NCBI GenBank assembly: GCA_041941305.1
Contig: JBGTQJ010000029.1
Span: forward strand, 47,880-111,879
Length of the DNA: 64,000 bases
Source: JANSWP01 sp041941305
GTDB lineage: Bacteria; Bacteroidota; Bacteroidia; Chitinophagales; Saprospiraceae
Direction: 5' to 3'
Positions 1 to 8,555 of this stretch are shown here, in pieces. Numbering within the stretch: the stretch's first letter is position 1; each line of letters starts with the position of its first letter. The notes under the pieces were generated by a model. It saw only the letters and a program-made list of their open reading frames with translations, searched no databases and was not told the origin of the DNA. The position numbers and the translations under genes are program-made.

Positions 1-245
1 AGGTAGTGATTGGTGGGGAATTATATGCAGATTCCATAGGTGATAAAGACAGTCCGGCACCTACCTATTATGATATGTTGAAATACAATACAGAAGTGAT
101 TGTAAAGGCTTTATCCAAAACCGTCATTGTTGAAGAAACTGATTCATCAGAAAATTCCGGAGGGGGAAAAGGATGGATGGTTTTGGCTTTACTATTGGTA
201 CCCCTGTTCATTTATGGAATAAAAATGTTAAGCTCAAAAAAATGA
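1..245 (+). CDS. Metal ABC transporter substrate-binding protein, C-terminal part
   Basis: This is the 3' end of a gene that begins before the window. The residues IGGELYADSIGDKDSPAPTY followed by a helix match the C-terminal end of the TroA/ZnuA-type solute-binding proteins that carry Zn2+ or Mn2+ to an ABC importer. The protein then continues through a Ser/Glu/Gly-rich linker into a hydrophobic segment (GWMVLALLLVPLFIYGIKML) and a basic tail. That looks like a C-terminal membrane anchor; Gram-negative members of this family are usually free in the periplasm. The stop codon overlaps the ATG of the ATPase gene at 242, so the two are co-translated. The metal cannot be told from this fragment. 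Confidence 0.8.
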   Translation, partial: VVIGGELYADSIGDKDSPAPTYYDMLKYNTEVIVKALSKTVIVEETDSSENSGGGKGWMVLALLLVPLFIYGIKMLSSKK

Positions 246-988
246 CGCATTCGACTATCTCAATAAAAGGACTTTCTGTTTCCTACGATAAAAAGATCGT
301 ATTGAAGAACATTTTCCTGGAAATCGATTCTGGAAACATTTACGGAGTAGTAGGACCCAATGGGGCTGGCAAGTCAACTTTATTCAAAGCCATATTGGGC
401 TTGATAGAGACCAACGCAGGAAATATCACCATAAATACCCAACCCATTGAAAATCAAAGAAAAAAAGTAGTTTATGTGCCTCAGAAAGACGATGTTGACT
501 GGCAATTTCCTGCGACGGTGTTGGATATCGTTTTAATGGGACGTTACCCTCACAAACAACTTTTTCAAAAATTAAGCAAGGAAGATAAATCCATTGCTAT
601 AGATGCCCTTCGAGATTTGGGAATAGAAGATTTGCAAAACCGTCAAATTGGAGAATTATCCGGAGGACAGCAACAAAGGGTCTTTTTAGCCAGAGCACTC
701 TGCCAGGAAGCAGACATCTTTTTACTGGATGAACCCTTCGTAGGTGTCGATATGACTACAGAGGAAAAAATAATTGGTATTTTGAAAAAATTGGCAGATG
801 AAGGAAAGACGCTTTTAGTCGTTCACCATGACCTCTCCTCGGTTTCAGAATATTTTGACAGAGTGATCTTATTGAACCAGCGCCTAATCGCCTACGGAGA
901 TACCGAAGTTGTATTTACTCAGGAAAATATTTCAAAAACTTATCATGGGCAATTGTCCATTTTGCATAAAACGGGGATGATAGGATAG
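242..988 (+). CDS. Metal ABC transporter ATP-binding protein
   Basis: This is the cytoplasmic ATPase subunit of a zinc/manganese-type ABC importer. The Walker A motif GPNGAGKST, the signature LSGGQQQR, Walker B DIFLLDEPF and the H-loop histidine (VVHHD) are all intact. The length of about 248 residues is normal for ZnuC/MntB/TroB proteins. The start is placed at ATG 242, giving MTHSTISIKG, because it overlaps the stop of the binding-protein gene (ATGA) and the ABC fold starts right after it. An earlier in-frame start at 173 would read through the binding protein's membrane anchor. No permease gene follows: the next gene is convergent at 1054. The permease must be upstream or elsewhere. Confidence 0.9.
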   Translation: MTHSTISIKGLSVSYDKKIVLKNIFLEIDSGNIYGVVGPNGAGKSTLFKAILGLIETNAGNITINTQPIENQRKKVVYVPQKDDVDWQFPATVLDIVLMGRYPHKQLFQKLSKEDKSIAIDALRDLGIEDLQNRQIGELSGGQQQRVFLARALCQEADIFLLDEPFVGVDMTTEEKIIGILKKLADEGKTLLVVHHDLSSVSEYFDRVILLNQRLIAYGDTEVVFTQENISKTYHGQLSILHKTGMIG

Positions 989-1014
989 AACGATATAATG
1001 AAAATGGTTCATGT

Positions 1015-1053
1015 TTTTCATTTTAATTTTAATTTTAATTTTAATTTTAATTT
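1015..1053. repeat. Hexanucleotide array between convergent genes
   Basis: Five uninterrupted TTTTAA units (1021-1050) follow TTTTTCA. A short complementary word, AATGAAAATGG, lies just upstream (997-1007), so the RNA can fold into an A/U-rich hairpin. It sits between the stop codons of the convergent 242 and 1054 genes and may serve as a bidirectional terminator. The same vocabulary recurs at 2838 and 40211. Confidence 0.6.
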
Positions 1054-2790
1054 CTATTCAAAAACCAATTCCAGCTCTACCCTTCTGTTCAATTGCCATC
1101 CTGGTTCTTCATGCCTGTTGTCTGCAGGCTCCACTTCACCATAGTAATCAGCAATTATTTGTTTTCTTTTCACTCCTCGGTTGATCAAATAAAACATAAC
1201 GGATTCTACTCTTCTTTTGGAAAGGTCGGCATTGTAATCATGAGAGGCCCGCTCATCAGTATGCCCGCTCATGCGAATTTTAACTGCAGGGTTGGTCACC
1301 AAAAATTCAGCAGCTTTGTTCAATTCTTCGAAATGTACTTTGCGAATAATATCCTTGTCTGTATCAAAATAGACATTCCGGATGGTGATATTTTCCTTCG
1401 ATCTTAAAACTGCTTTTGCAGCAGGTGATTCTGCAGCTTCTGTAATTGGACAGCCCTTTAAATATTGAGGGCCTGCAATATCTGGACAGTCATCTAATGC
1501 ATCAACAACACCATCATTATCCCTGTCTTCAGAAGGGCATCCTTCAGCTAAAATAGAGCCTGGCACTTCAGGGCATTTATCATAAGCATCAACAATACCA
1601 TCCCGGTCCTGGTCATCAATAGGGCAACCATTGTTGCTCGCCACACCAGCTAAGTTGGGACATTTATCAATATCATCTCTGATACCATCATGATCCTGAT
1701 CCCCTAGCGGGCAACCATTAAAAACCTCAAGTCCTGCAATTGTCGGACATTTGTCTCTGCTATTTGGGATACCATCCTTGTCATCGTCTGCCTCTACATT
1801 ATCACTCACCAGGGATTCATCATCCGGGCATCCATTTGAATCTTTTCCTCCGGGTTCATCCGGGCATTCATCTTCACTATCGGCTATACCATCATTATCC
1901 TTATCTGCTTTACCACCAAAATGAAAACCAACCGAAATTTCATGCCCGCCTGAGTTATAATTGTTCAAATTTGTTGTTGTCACATCATACCCATACGCTA
2001 CTTCAAAGTTTTTGAAATTGAGTCCAACCAAAGCAGCAATTGCATCCTTGTGACGATAGTTGCCACCAATCCAGAATTTATTCAATAAGACCCTTACACT
2101 AGCGTCAAATTGAGTGGGTGCCCCTTTCACAACTTTTACAATTGCAGAAGGCTCTATGGCTACTTTTTCATTTAAATAATAAGTATATCCTGCCATTGCA
2201 AAATAATGCCTTAATATCCTACTTTGGTCCTGGCTTTGAGTCCCTACAAAATCCAGATTCTTTTCCAAAAGCTGAGGAAAAGCAAGGCCAATAAACAAGC
2301 CTTCTCTTTGAAAATGCAAACCAATATTCAAATCCGGAATATTTTGTTTTTCTATTCCATCTGCGACCAATTGATCCAGGGCATCATCTACTACGTAGTC
2401 CTGACTAATACTCAAGGAATGGGTCCCAGCTTCAATACCTGCTGACAGGGTCGTATTTTCAGCTAAAGTGACTGTATAAGCCACCCTTGCCATCCCTCCT
2501 TTTCGCTCCATTAAACCGGCTTTATCGCTAAAAAAGTAACCCCCTACACTGATTGGAATTTGCTTTAAACCGCCGCGTATTCCAGCAAAACTGGTTTCAG
2601 GCGCCTGGTCAATCCCAACCCATTGGTTGCGATATACGAAGTGGCCACCAATGGTACCTGCCTTGGCAGGAGTCGCTGGGTTATAGCCATAATTATTCAC
2701 TACAAAATTTGAAAAGAGGGGATACTGTTGAGCTTTCAGTATAGAAACTCCGAGGAAAGTGATAAGAATAGTAGTATATAGGTGTCTCAT
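1054..2790 (-). CDS. PorP/SprF-like T9SS outer-membrane protein fused to an OmpA domain
   Basis: The 578-residue protein has four parts. A signal peptide ends near KAQ at residue 21. Residues 21-293 form a PorP/SprF-type beta-barrel (QQYPLFSNFVVNNYGYNPA, RNQWVG, SVGGYFFSDKAG). Residues 295-450 carry five calcium-binding thrombospondin type 3 repeats of the form DxDxDGIxDxxDxCP. Residues 468-578 are an OmpA peptidoglycan-binding domain with the Asp/Arg pair in SGHTDERASHDYN and LSKRR. PorP/SprF proteins are outer-membrane partners of the type IX secretion system, and SprF is needed for export of the type B substrate SprB in Flavobacterium johnsoniae. The gene directly upstream on the same strand encodes a type B substrate, so this protein is probably its export and anchoring partner (inference). 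Confidence 0.88.
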   Translation of the reverse strand: MRHLYTTILITFLGVSILKAQQYPLFSNFVVNNYGYNPATPAKAGTIGGHFVYRNQWVGIDQAPETSFAGIRGGLKQIPISVGGYFFSDKAGLMERKGGMARVAYTVTLAENTTLSAGIEAGTHSLSISQDYVVDDALDQLVADGIEKQNIPDLNIGLHFQREGLFIGLAFPQLLEKNLDFVGTQSQDQSRILRHYFAMAGYTYYLNEKVAIEPSAIVKVVKGAPTQFDASVRVLLNKFWIGGNYRHKDAIAALVGLNFKNFEVAYGYDVTTTNLNNYNSGGHEISVGFHFGGKADKDNDGIADSEDECPDEPGGKDSNGCPDDESLVSDNVEADDDKDGIPNSRDKCPTIAGLEVFNGCPLGDQDHDGIRDDIDKCPNLAGVASNNGCPIDDQDRDGIVDAYDKCPEVPGSILAEGCPSEDRDNDGVVDALDDCPDIAGPQYLKGCPITEAAESPAAKAVLRSKENITIRNVYFDTDKDIIRKVHFEELNKAAEFLVTNPAVKIRMSGHTDERASHDYNADLSKRRVESVMFYLINRGVKRKQIIADYYGEVEPADNRHEEPGWQLNRRVELELVFE

Positions 2791-2807
2791 TCTTTTAAAT
2801 TCAAAAC

Positions 2808-2895
2808 AAGCTTAAGTGCAAGACCAGGTTTCTTTAAATGAAAATCAAAATCAAATTGCTCTTGAACTTAAACTAAAACTTAAGCTTATACTTAA
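2808..2895. repeat. Intergenic word-array hairpin
   Basis: The perfect 10-bp arms AAGCTTAAGT (2808-2817) and ACTTAAGCTT (2878-2887) flank three AAAATC words (2840-2857) and a run of CTTGAA, CTTAAA and CTTA words. It lies between two co-oriented genes and could attenuate or terminate transcription from the type B gene into the PorP/SprF-OmpA gene. Confidence 0.55.
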
Positions 2896-4131
2896 TCATC
2901 TGAGAATCGTCACAGCTCCATTAAAAGTCGTATCGTCCGTGTCATTCAAGTACAAAATATAGTAGTAGGGTCCGGCTGGTAAGGCACCATCGGAATTATT
3001 TTGACCAATCCAGGAGTTGTCATAACCATCCATATCAAAAACGAGGGTACCCCAGCGATTGTAAATTTCGAGTCGATTATCAGGAAAATTTTCGATGCCT
3101 GGAATGTTCCATGTCTCATTTGAGCCATCTCCATTGGGCGTAAATAGGTTTCTGAAATCAAAATCCAGGCAACCTATTTTTACTTCCAGATTTGCAATTA
3201 TTTTAATGCAATTATTTGCATCAGAAATGGTAACCGTGTAGGTATCACCTGTCAAATTGGTCAAATCTTCAAAAGAACTCCCATTAGACCATAAGTATTG
3301 ATAAGGAGCCAAGCCACCCATCACTTCCAAATTAATTAGGCCATCTTCTGTTCCAGTGCAGGATTCATCAACAATATCAGGAACTACTGATATGCTATCA
3401 TTGCCTTCGATAATCACATTATTTACAATTTGGCATCCCAATCCGTCCGTTACGGTAAATTCATAGGTTCCAATTGCCAAATCTGTCACCTGCTCTCCTA
3501 CCGCCCCATTCGACCAGTTGACCTGATAAGGAGTCGTCCCTCCCTGAATGTCAATGGAAGCACTTCCATCGCTATTTTCAGAACATAAAACATCTGTCTG
3601 ATCAGCAATATCAACCGCCAAATCTGTAGCTACACTAACCTGGATATCCTGGGAAGAAATATGTGAACACCCTTCAGTTACAACCGTGAGCGTGATGGTC
3701 TGGGTACCAATCGAATTGAAAGTTACATTTTGAGGGTTTTGCTCATTGGAAGTAGTTGGAGAAGCATTGGGTCCAAATTCCCAAAGATATTGGGTACTGT
3801 CTTCCGGCACCCCTGTATAAGTCAAATTGAATTTCACACCGCAATCCCCAGAACTCAGCTCATCGTATACAAAATCAGATATTGGAGCGGCTGCACATGA
3901 TTTTTTTGGCGGTTGTTCAAAACCCTGCCTCAAGTAGATAGTGGCATTGGCATCTGTACCCGCATTGGGTGGTTGTCCAACTGTACAACTCAATCGAATC
4001 GTAGTACTGCCTGATAAAAAGGTACTCGCTCCGCCTGCTGCCCCGACCACGTCTCTTTTTATCTTTTGGGCAGCTATTTCTCCAATTGAGAAAAGGGAAA
4101 ACAGGAGAATGGAATAGATTATTTTTTTCAT
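2896..4131 (-). CDS. PKD/SprB-repeat surface protein with T9SS type B sorting domain
   Basis: This is a secreted adhesin-like protein of about 411 residues. After a signal peptide ending in AAQ comes a short N-terminal segment with SCTVGQPPNAG. A PKD-like domain follows (YLWEFGPNASP, TVVTEGCSHISSQDI), then two SprB-type repeats (GGTTPYQVNWSNGA and GGLAPYQYLWSNGS). The C-terminus is of the gliding-motility/CHU_C type (FTPNGDGSNETWNI, LEIYNRWGTLVF, YYYILYLND), which directs export through T9SS as a type B substrate. The start is put at ATG 4131, which opens MKKIIYS at the signal peptide; in-frame ATGs at 4137 and 4152 are possible. It shares its orientation with the PorP/SprF fusion downstream and the repeat adhesin upstream. 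Confidence 0.85.
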   Translation of the reverse strand: MKKIIYSILLFSLFSIGEIAAQKIKRDVVGAAGGASTFLSGSTTIRLSCTVGQPPNAGTDANATIYLRQGFEQPPKKSCAAAPISDFVYDELSSGDCGVKFNLTYTGVPEDSTQYLWEFGPNASPTTSNEQNPQNVTFNSIGTQTITLTVVTEGCSHISSQDIQVSVATDLAVDIADQTDVLCSENSDGSASIDIQGGTTPYQVNWSNGAVGEQVTDLAIGTYEFTVTDGLGCQIVNNVIIEGNDSISVVPDIVDESCTGTEDGLINLEVMGGLAPYQYLWSNGSSFEDLTNLTGDTYTVTISDANNCIKIIANLEVKIGCLDFDFRNLFTPNGDGSNETWNIPGIENFPDNRLEIYNRWGTLVFDMDGYDNSWIGQNNSDGALPAGPYYYILYLNDTDDTTFNGAVTILR

Positions 4132-4179
4132 ATTCATATGATTTATGATCATTTAGGAAATTAGGTTTTCATCTAAAAC

Positions 4180-5832
4180 CTATTGATTTTCAATCATATA
4201 ACCGGTCAAAATAATCTCATCATTTCCGTTATTTCTAACTTCTATACCACCAGGAATTACTAAAGCTTTAATAGTTCCACTAAAGAAATTCACCGTCATA
4301 TTATTCAAGGTAACAGGAGTGGTTGCGTCCAAACCACTTTTCAATACGAAGTTTTTGTTCGAAGGAACGGAGAAAGCATTGCCTTGATTCGCCTGCAATA
4401 CAACTATGTCGGGATTCACTTCTGCTTTTTTATCTTTCAAAAAGCCGATACATCTACAGTTGTCAATCTCAACACCTTCATCAAACAATGGCATATTGGG
4501 ACCAGTAAGGTGCCTGCCAAAATTATTTCCAACTCCAGGTAAAATCAGTTCATCTTCTGCAGCTACTATATAAAATACCTTACCAGGAGGAACGGTATAA
4601 TTATCTGGTCTAAAAATATAGGTAGCATCTGTTACTCCTTGTGGATAATCTATTGTGGCACCAGGGTCATTAAAACCACCTGCTCCAGAAAGGGCATTAG
4701 AAAGCAGGAGCATGTTACCACCGGAAATGCCCAAAGTATCACCATTGATAAAGAGATTCTGGATTTCATTGGATGGATCTGCATCGGCATCTTCCACATT
4801 TAAGTTGCCCAAGTCTATAGGAGGATCCTGACTACCTGTAAGAGATAATTCATTACCTGTGAGTTGTAGACTTTGAATTTCATTGGTCGGATCTGCGTCG
4901 GCATCTTCCACATTTAAGTTGCCCAAGTCTATAGGAGGATCCTGGCTACCTGTCAGTGATAATTCATTACCTGTGAGTTGTAGACTTTGAATTTCATTGG
5001 TCGGATCTGCATCGGCATCTTCCACATTTAAGTTGCCCAAGTCTACAGGAGGATCCTGGCTACCTGTCAGGGATAATTCATTACCTGTGAGTTGTAGACT
5101 TTGAATTTCATTGGTCGGATCTGCGTCTGCATCATTGACCAGGTTACTTAGGTCGATTGGAGGTCCCTGGCTATTGGTCAACTGTATTTCATTGCCATTT
5201 AGTGTGAGTTCCTGAATTTCATTGGATGGATCTGCATCAGCATCGTTGACATTTAATGTACTCAAATCAATTGGAGGTGCCGAACTATTGGTCAATTGCA
5301 ATTCAGTACCATTCAATTGCAAATCCTGAATTTCATTTTGGGCATCTTTATCATTGTCATCAAAAGCCGTATGTGCTACAGACGCGCTATCTGCCAGGGT
5401 AGCCTGATTGGCTCTATTGGCATTTTCTGTATACAAGGCATAAGGTACTGATAACAATGGTTTTACTCCGACGGGCACAAAATCGATGCCTCCAGTGCCG
5501 CTTGCATCCATTTCTATTCTCAGAAAATAGAGATCACTTCCCCAATCAATCTGAGAGAATTGAGTCAAAATGCCACCTTCATAGATTCCAGCTCCAATAT
5601 CTACGGTAAATAAACCGAATTCATCTGTAGCCATTAAGTGTCGCTCAATATATTGGACAGTACCGGATGGCGTACCGCTAACGATACTGGCTTTTACGTG
5701 TAGCAGGCGATTTGGAAGTTCAGTACCTGCATCATCGGTAGCTACTGCCTGGTAAGAAAATTTCTGAGGAACCTGCCCATAAGCAAAAAATAGGGCAAAC
5801 ATCAAAATTGTGAGTGGGACAAACCTTTTCAT
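4180..5832 (-). CDS. Secreted repeat protein with Asp-rich DADADPxNEIQ repeats
   Basis: The 550-residue exported protein starts with a signal peptide ending in AYGQ. Residues 21-140 match the N-terminal domain of the 1426-residue protein at 50879: QKFSYQAVATDDAG here against QSFKYQAVARDAS there, and LLSVPYALY against LLSVPYALH. Residues about 165-360 hold repeats of 38 residues that begin DADADPTNEIQ and end with DLGNLNVE. Acidic repeats of this kind may bind Ca2+ (inference). The C-terminal 190 residues look like a beta-rich domain I do not recognise (DNYTVPPGKVFYIV, ILTGYMIENQ), with no obvious T9SS tail. It is the first gene of a minus-strand cluster with 2896 and 1054. Its biochemical role is unknown. 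Confidence 0.75.
   Translation of the reverse strand: MKRFVPLTILMFALFFAYGQVPQKFSYQAVATDDAGTELPNRLLHVKASIVSGTPSGTVQYIERHLMATDEFGLFTVDIGAGIYEGGILTQFSQIDWGSDLYFLRIEMDASGTGGIDFVPVGVKPLLSVPYALYTENANRANQATLADSASVAHTAFDDNDKDAQNEIQDLQLNGTELQLTNSSAPPIDLSTLNVNDADADPSNEIQELTLNGNEIQLTNSQGPPIDLSNLVNDADADPTNEIQSLQLTGNELSLTGSQDPPVDLGNLNVEDADADPTNEIQSLQLTGNELSLTGSQDPPIDLGNLNVEDADADPTNEIQSLQLTGNELSLTGSQDPPIDLGNLNVEDADADPSNEIQNLFINGDTLGISGGNMLLLSNALSGAGGFNDPGATIDYPQGVTDATYIFRPDNYTVPPGKVFYIVAAEDELILPGVGNNFGRHLTGPNMPLFDEGVEIDNCRCIGFLKDKKAEVNPDIVVLQANQGNAFSVPSNKNFVLKSGLDATTPVTLNNMTVNFFSGTIKALVIPGGIEVRNNGNDEIILTGYMIENQ
4763..5343 (-). repeat. 114-bp in-frame tandem repeats
   Basis: The word ATTTCATT recurs at 4763, 4877, 4991 and 5105 with exact 114-bp spacing, then at 5216 and 5330 with 111 and 114 bp. 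The units at 4763-5105 are almost identical at the DNA level and the outer ones are diverged. Each unit encodes 38 residues. Copy number could change by recombination or slippage. Confidence 0.85.
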
Positions 5833-6567
5833 AATATTATACTAAAACCGCATAAGGTCGCCTACAATTTTGAGCAAAGACTCAACCTTTGTTTTGAAAG
5901 CCTCAAGCCACCAAAACCATTGCAAGACAACCAAGTTTGCGGAATAAGACCTGGGTTTTAGCCTGTGGAATATTTTTTATTTAGCCGAATCGGAGCAATC
6001 AAGGTTAATCACTTGTGCTACCTATCATAAATGCCAACTAAAACCTAAAGTCTTGATTAAATTATAATTTTCAAATGCGTTTTCAAATGATTTAGGGCAC
6101 TATAGGCAAAAGGGGATTCATGATTGATAAGCCTCTGGTTTGGAATATAATTTGTAAAGTGTTTGTTATGTAGTGCGGTGTGTAGAATATGAGCCGTTTT
6201 TAGACTCTCCTTACGGAAAACGTTTGCACAAATTTTATAAATATTATTTAAATATTTACAAATGATCTCAAAAAATATTCCATAAAAAACAAACTGCCAA
6301 CAGCATTTCTAATGAATAACACTGATGGCAGTTTGTTTTTTAAAAAGAGCTATCGGGCTTCCGTATTAAACTTCCACCCGATAACATTCCTCCATCATTA
6401 TATCTTTAAATGAAATATTTATCTGTTGTTTTATAAGACGGCAGGATTCAAAAAAGTAACGAATGGATAAAAAAAAGATAAAAATGTTTAGAGCATTCAA
6501 GTATTTTTGGACTTGTTCAACACACTATGAATTGTAGATAGGGCTGTATCATAAGAAACGAATCGCC
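5833..6567. other. Long intergenic region without a gene
   Basis: There is no convincing coding sequence in these 735 bases. They contain the terminator at 6284-6341 and a weaker hairpin with arms TATCGGG and CCCGATA at about 6353-6385. The part next to 5833 should hold the promoter of the minus-strand surface cluster, but I could not pick out a clear TAnnTTTG box. Confidence 0.6.
6284..6341. terminator. Bidirectional intrinsic terminator
   Basis: Perfect 16-bp arms, AAAAAACAAACTGCCA (6284-6299) and its complement (6326-6341), enclose a 26-base loop. Each strand ends the stem in a U-run. On the minus strand it can end transcripts from the 6568 methyltransferase gene. Confidence 0.75.
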
Positions 6568-7140
6568 TTAAAGTTTAGGAAACAGCCTTCCCGTTTGCTT
6601 TTGATAGTATAAATATTGTTCACCAAATTCAACGACCATCATAGATTCTTCTTTTGGCACTCGGATAAAATAAAGCAAGCCGACGCCAAAAATTGCAAAC
6701 CCACTGACCAACCAATTGTGTAGCAAAAAAGGAACAGCTAAATTCCACAACCATGCGGAAACATACATAGGATGCCGAATTTTTGAATAAATACCTTTGG
6801 TAACCAATGTATGTTCTTCCCGAACCTCCAATGAAGGTGACCAGTTTTTGCCCAAATCCCGGTGAGAGGCATGAAAAAACCAAACTGCTAAAATCAACAA
6901 AACCAAGCCGATTAATTCTGCGCCTTCAGGCAACTGATAATTTGCAAAATGGAGCCTTTCCGAAAAGATGAATACTACAGGTAATAAAGTCGTTCCTACT
7001 CCAAATAGAAATTGCAGAATTTTATCGACCGCATTTTGATGGCTTATTTTCCTGGAAATGCGATTGTATTGGCGAGCCCGAGGTATTCGAAACCCAAACA
7101 TTACAAATAGGAAAAGCAGGTAAACCAAATGCCAGGTCAT
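6568..7140 (-). CDS. Isoprenylcysteine methyltransferase-like (ICMT/PEMT family) membrane protein
   Basis: This is a 190-residue integral membrane protein with four or five hydrophobic segments. The segment SKIRHPMYVSAWLW and the C-terminal EQYLYYQKQTGRLFPKL are the hallmark of the ICMT/PEMT methyltransferase fold, in which RHPxY and the late Glu/Tyr region bind S-adenosylmethionine. Bacterial members generally have unknown substrates, because bacteria lack CAAX prenyl proteins; small lipids or isoprenoid compounds are plausible. The gene ends 9 bp after the M28 peptidase gene on the same strand, so the two are probably co-transcribed. Confidence 0.8.
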   Translation of the reverse strand: MTWHLVYLLFLFVMFGFRIPRARQYNRISRKISHQNAVDKILQFLFGVGTTLLPVVFIFSERLHFANYQLPEGAELIGLVLLILAVWFFHASHRDLGKNWSPSLEVREEHTLVTKGIYSKIRHPMYVSAWLWNLAVPFLLHNWLVSGFAIFGVGLLYFIRVPKEESMMVVEFGEQYLYYQKQTGRLFPKL

Positions 7141-7149
7141 GTTTTCTAT

Positions 7150-8373
7150 TTAAAACTCCACCTCCATTTCCAAAATTTCTTCTCCCCGCTTCACGCGAAT
7201 TTTGGTTTTGTCTCCATTCTCAAACTGACTTAAACCTTCCATATAGTCGTATATATCTTTTACAGGCTGACCTCCTATTTTTACAATCACGTCTCCCTTT
7301 TTCATTCCAGCTTTGGCAGCGGGACGACTATCGATGACAGCATCTATTCGCATACCTTCTTTTTCGTATACATAATCAGGCATCACACCAAGGGTAACCT
7401 TAAATTTGGCTGCTGAACGCTCTGTATCATCCTTGGTGGCAGTAAAAACAATTTTTCCATCATCGTCCAGATTCTCTATCAGCTTTAATATGAAATTGGA
7501 AATTTGGTAAATGCCTTCGTAATTGATTAAATGAGCATCATCTATAGGTTTGTGGTAATCCATATGTTGACCAGAAAAGAAGTGCAAACAAGGTATGTCC
7601 TCAAGGTAAAAGGAAGTATGATCAGAAGGTCCAATACCACTATCAGAAGTTTTGGCTGTAATATTTGCTACATTGATCTGTGAAATTTCCTGCTTCCAAA
7701 CCGGGGAGGTACCTGCACCATTGATCGCCAAAACTTTGCCTTCATTCAGTCGTCCAACCATATCCATGTTAAGCATATAGTTCACCTTTTTCAAATCAAT
7801 CGTAGGGTTTTTGACATATAATTTGGAGCCAAACAAGCCCATTTCTTCTCCTGAAAAGGCAATAAAAAGATAGTTGTTGCTTTTTGCGAAAGAACTTTTT
7901 AATCTTTTTGCGAGATAGAGCATCGAAGCGACTCCACTGGCATTATCATCTGCACCATTGTGAATTTGAGGTTCTCCCGTATAACGAGAGCCAAAAGTCC
8001 CCATCCCCAAATGGTCGTAATGTGCGCCTATCACTATTGTGTTTTCTGCACCATTATCCAGATAACCCACCACATTTTTCCCGGTACGATCTTCTCCTGT
8101 TTCTGCATGCGGATTGGATTTGTACACAAAATCAAAGGAATGGTACCATTGACCATCCGTCCCTTTTGGTGTCAATCCCACTTCCGCAAACCTGGAAGCA
8201 ATGTATTGGGCAGCCATCGCTTCTCCTTTCTTCCCAGTTTCCCTTCCCTCTAAAAGATCAGAAGCGAGATAAACCACATCTACCTGAATATCTTGAAGAT
8301 TTGCCTTTTTATCTTGAGCAAACACGATATTTAATGACCACACACTGAATAATAAGATGAATAGTTTTTTCAT
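7150..8373 (-). CDS. M28 family zinc aminopeptidase with C-terminal PDZ domain
   Basis: The 407-residue exported peptidase has a signal peptide ending in VFAQ at residue 20. The M28 zinc and catalytic motifs are complete: GAHYDHLG (His118), GADDNASG (Asp142), FSGEE (Glu176/177), MDMVG (Asp204) and the later HMDYHKPIDD histidine. Residues about 325-407 form a PDZ domain (GMRIDAVIDSRPAAKAGMKK, GDVIVKIGGQPV). The architecture fits a periplasmic or surface aminopeptidase that trims peptides and uses the PDZ domain to position substrate. The start ATG 8373 opens the signal peptide MKKLFILL. Confidence 0.92.
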   Translation of the reverse strand: MKKLFILLFSVWSLNIVFAQDKKANLQDIQVDVVYLASDLLEGRETGKKGEAMAAQYIASRFAEVGLTPKGTDGQWYHSFDFVYKSNPHAETGEDRTGKNVVGYLDNGAENTIVIGAHYDHLGMGTFGSRYTGEPQIHNGADDNASGVASMLYLAKRLKSSFAKSNNYLFIAFSGEEMGLFGSKLYVKNPTIDLKKVNYMLNMDMVGRLNEGKVLAINGAGTSPVWKQEISQINVANITAKTSDSGIGPSDHTSFYLEDIPCLHFFSGQHMDYHKPIDDAHLINYEGIYQISNFILKLIENLDDDGKIVFTATKDDTERSAAKFKVTLGVMPDYVYEKEGMRIDAVIDSRPAAKAGMKKGDVIVKIGGQPVKDIYDYMEGLSQFENGDKTKIRVKRGEEILEMEVEF

Positions 8374-8555
8374 AATTTCTTGATTGTATTTTGATCAGGA
8401 TGATGACAATAATTTTTTGAGCAATCAGAGCATTCCATTGTCAGGCTTCTCACAAAAATCATCCTGAAATTGGTTTTAGGATGGATGCGAAATTATAAAA
8501 AAAACGGTGGCTATTGCCACCCTTATTGTAGATTTAAAAAGACTTGACAATAAAA

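Noticed and set aside
4763..5343. CRISPR-like array
   Set aside because: The repeat is 114 bp, contiguous without spacers and in frame with a protein.
8394..8467. 10-bp inverted repeat ATCAGGATGAT/ATCATCCTGA
   Set aside because: The spacer is over 50 bases and there is no clear relation to a promoter or gene end.
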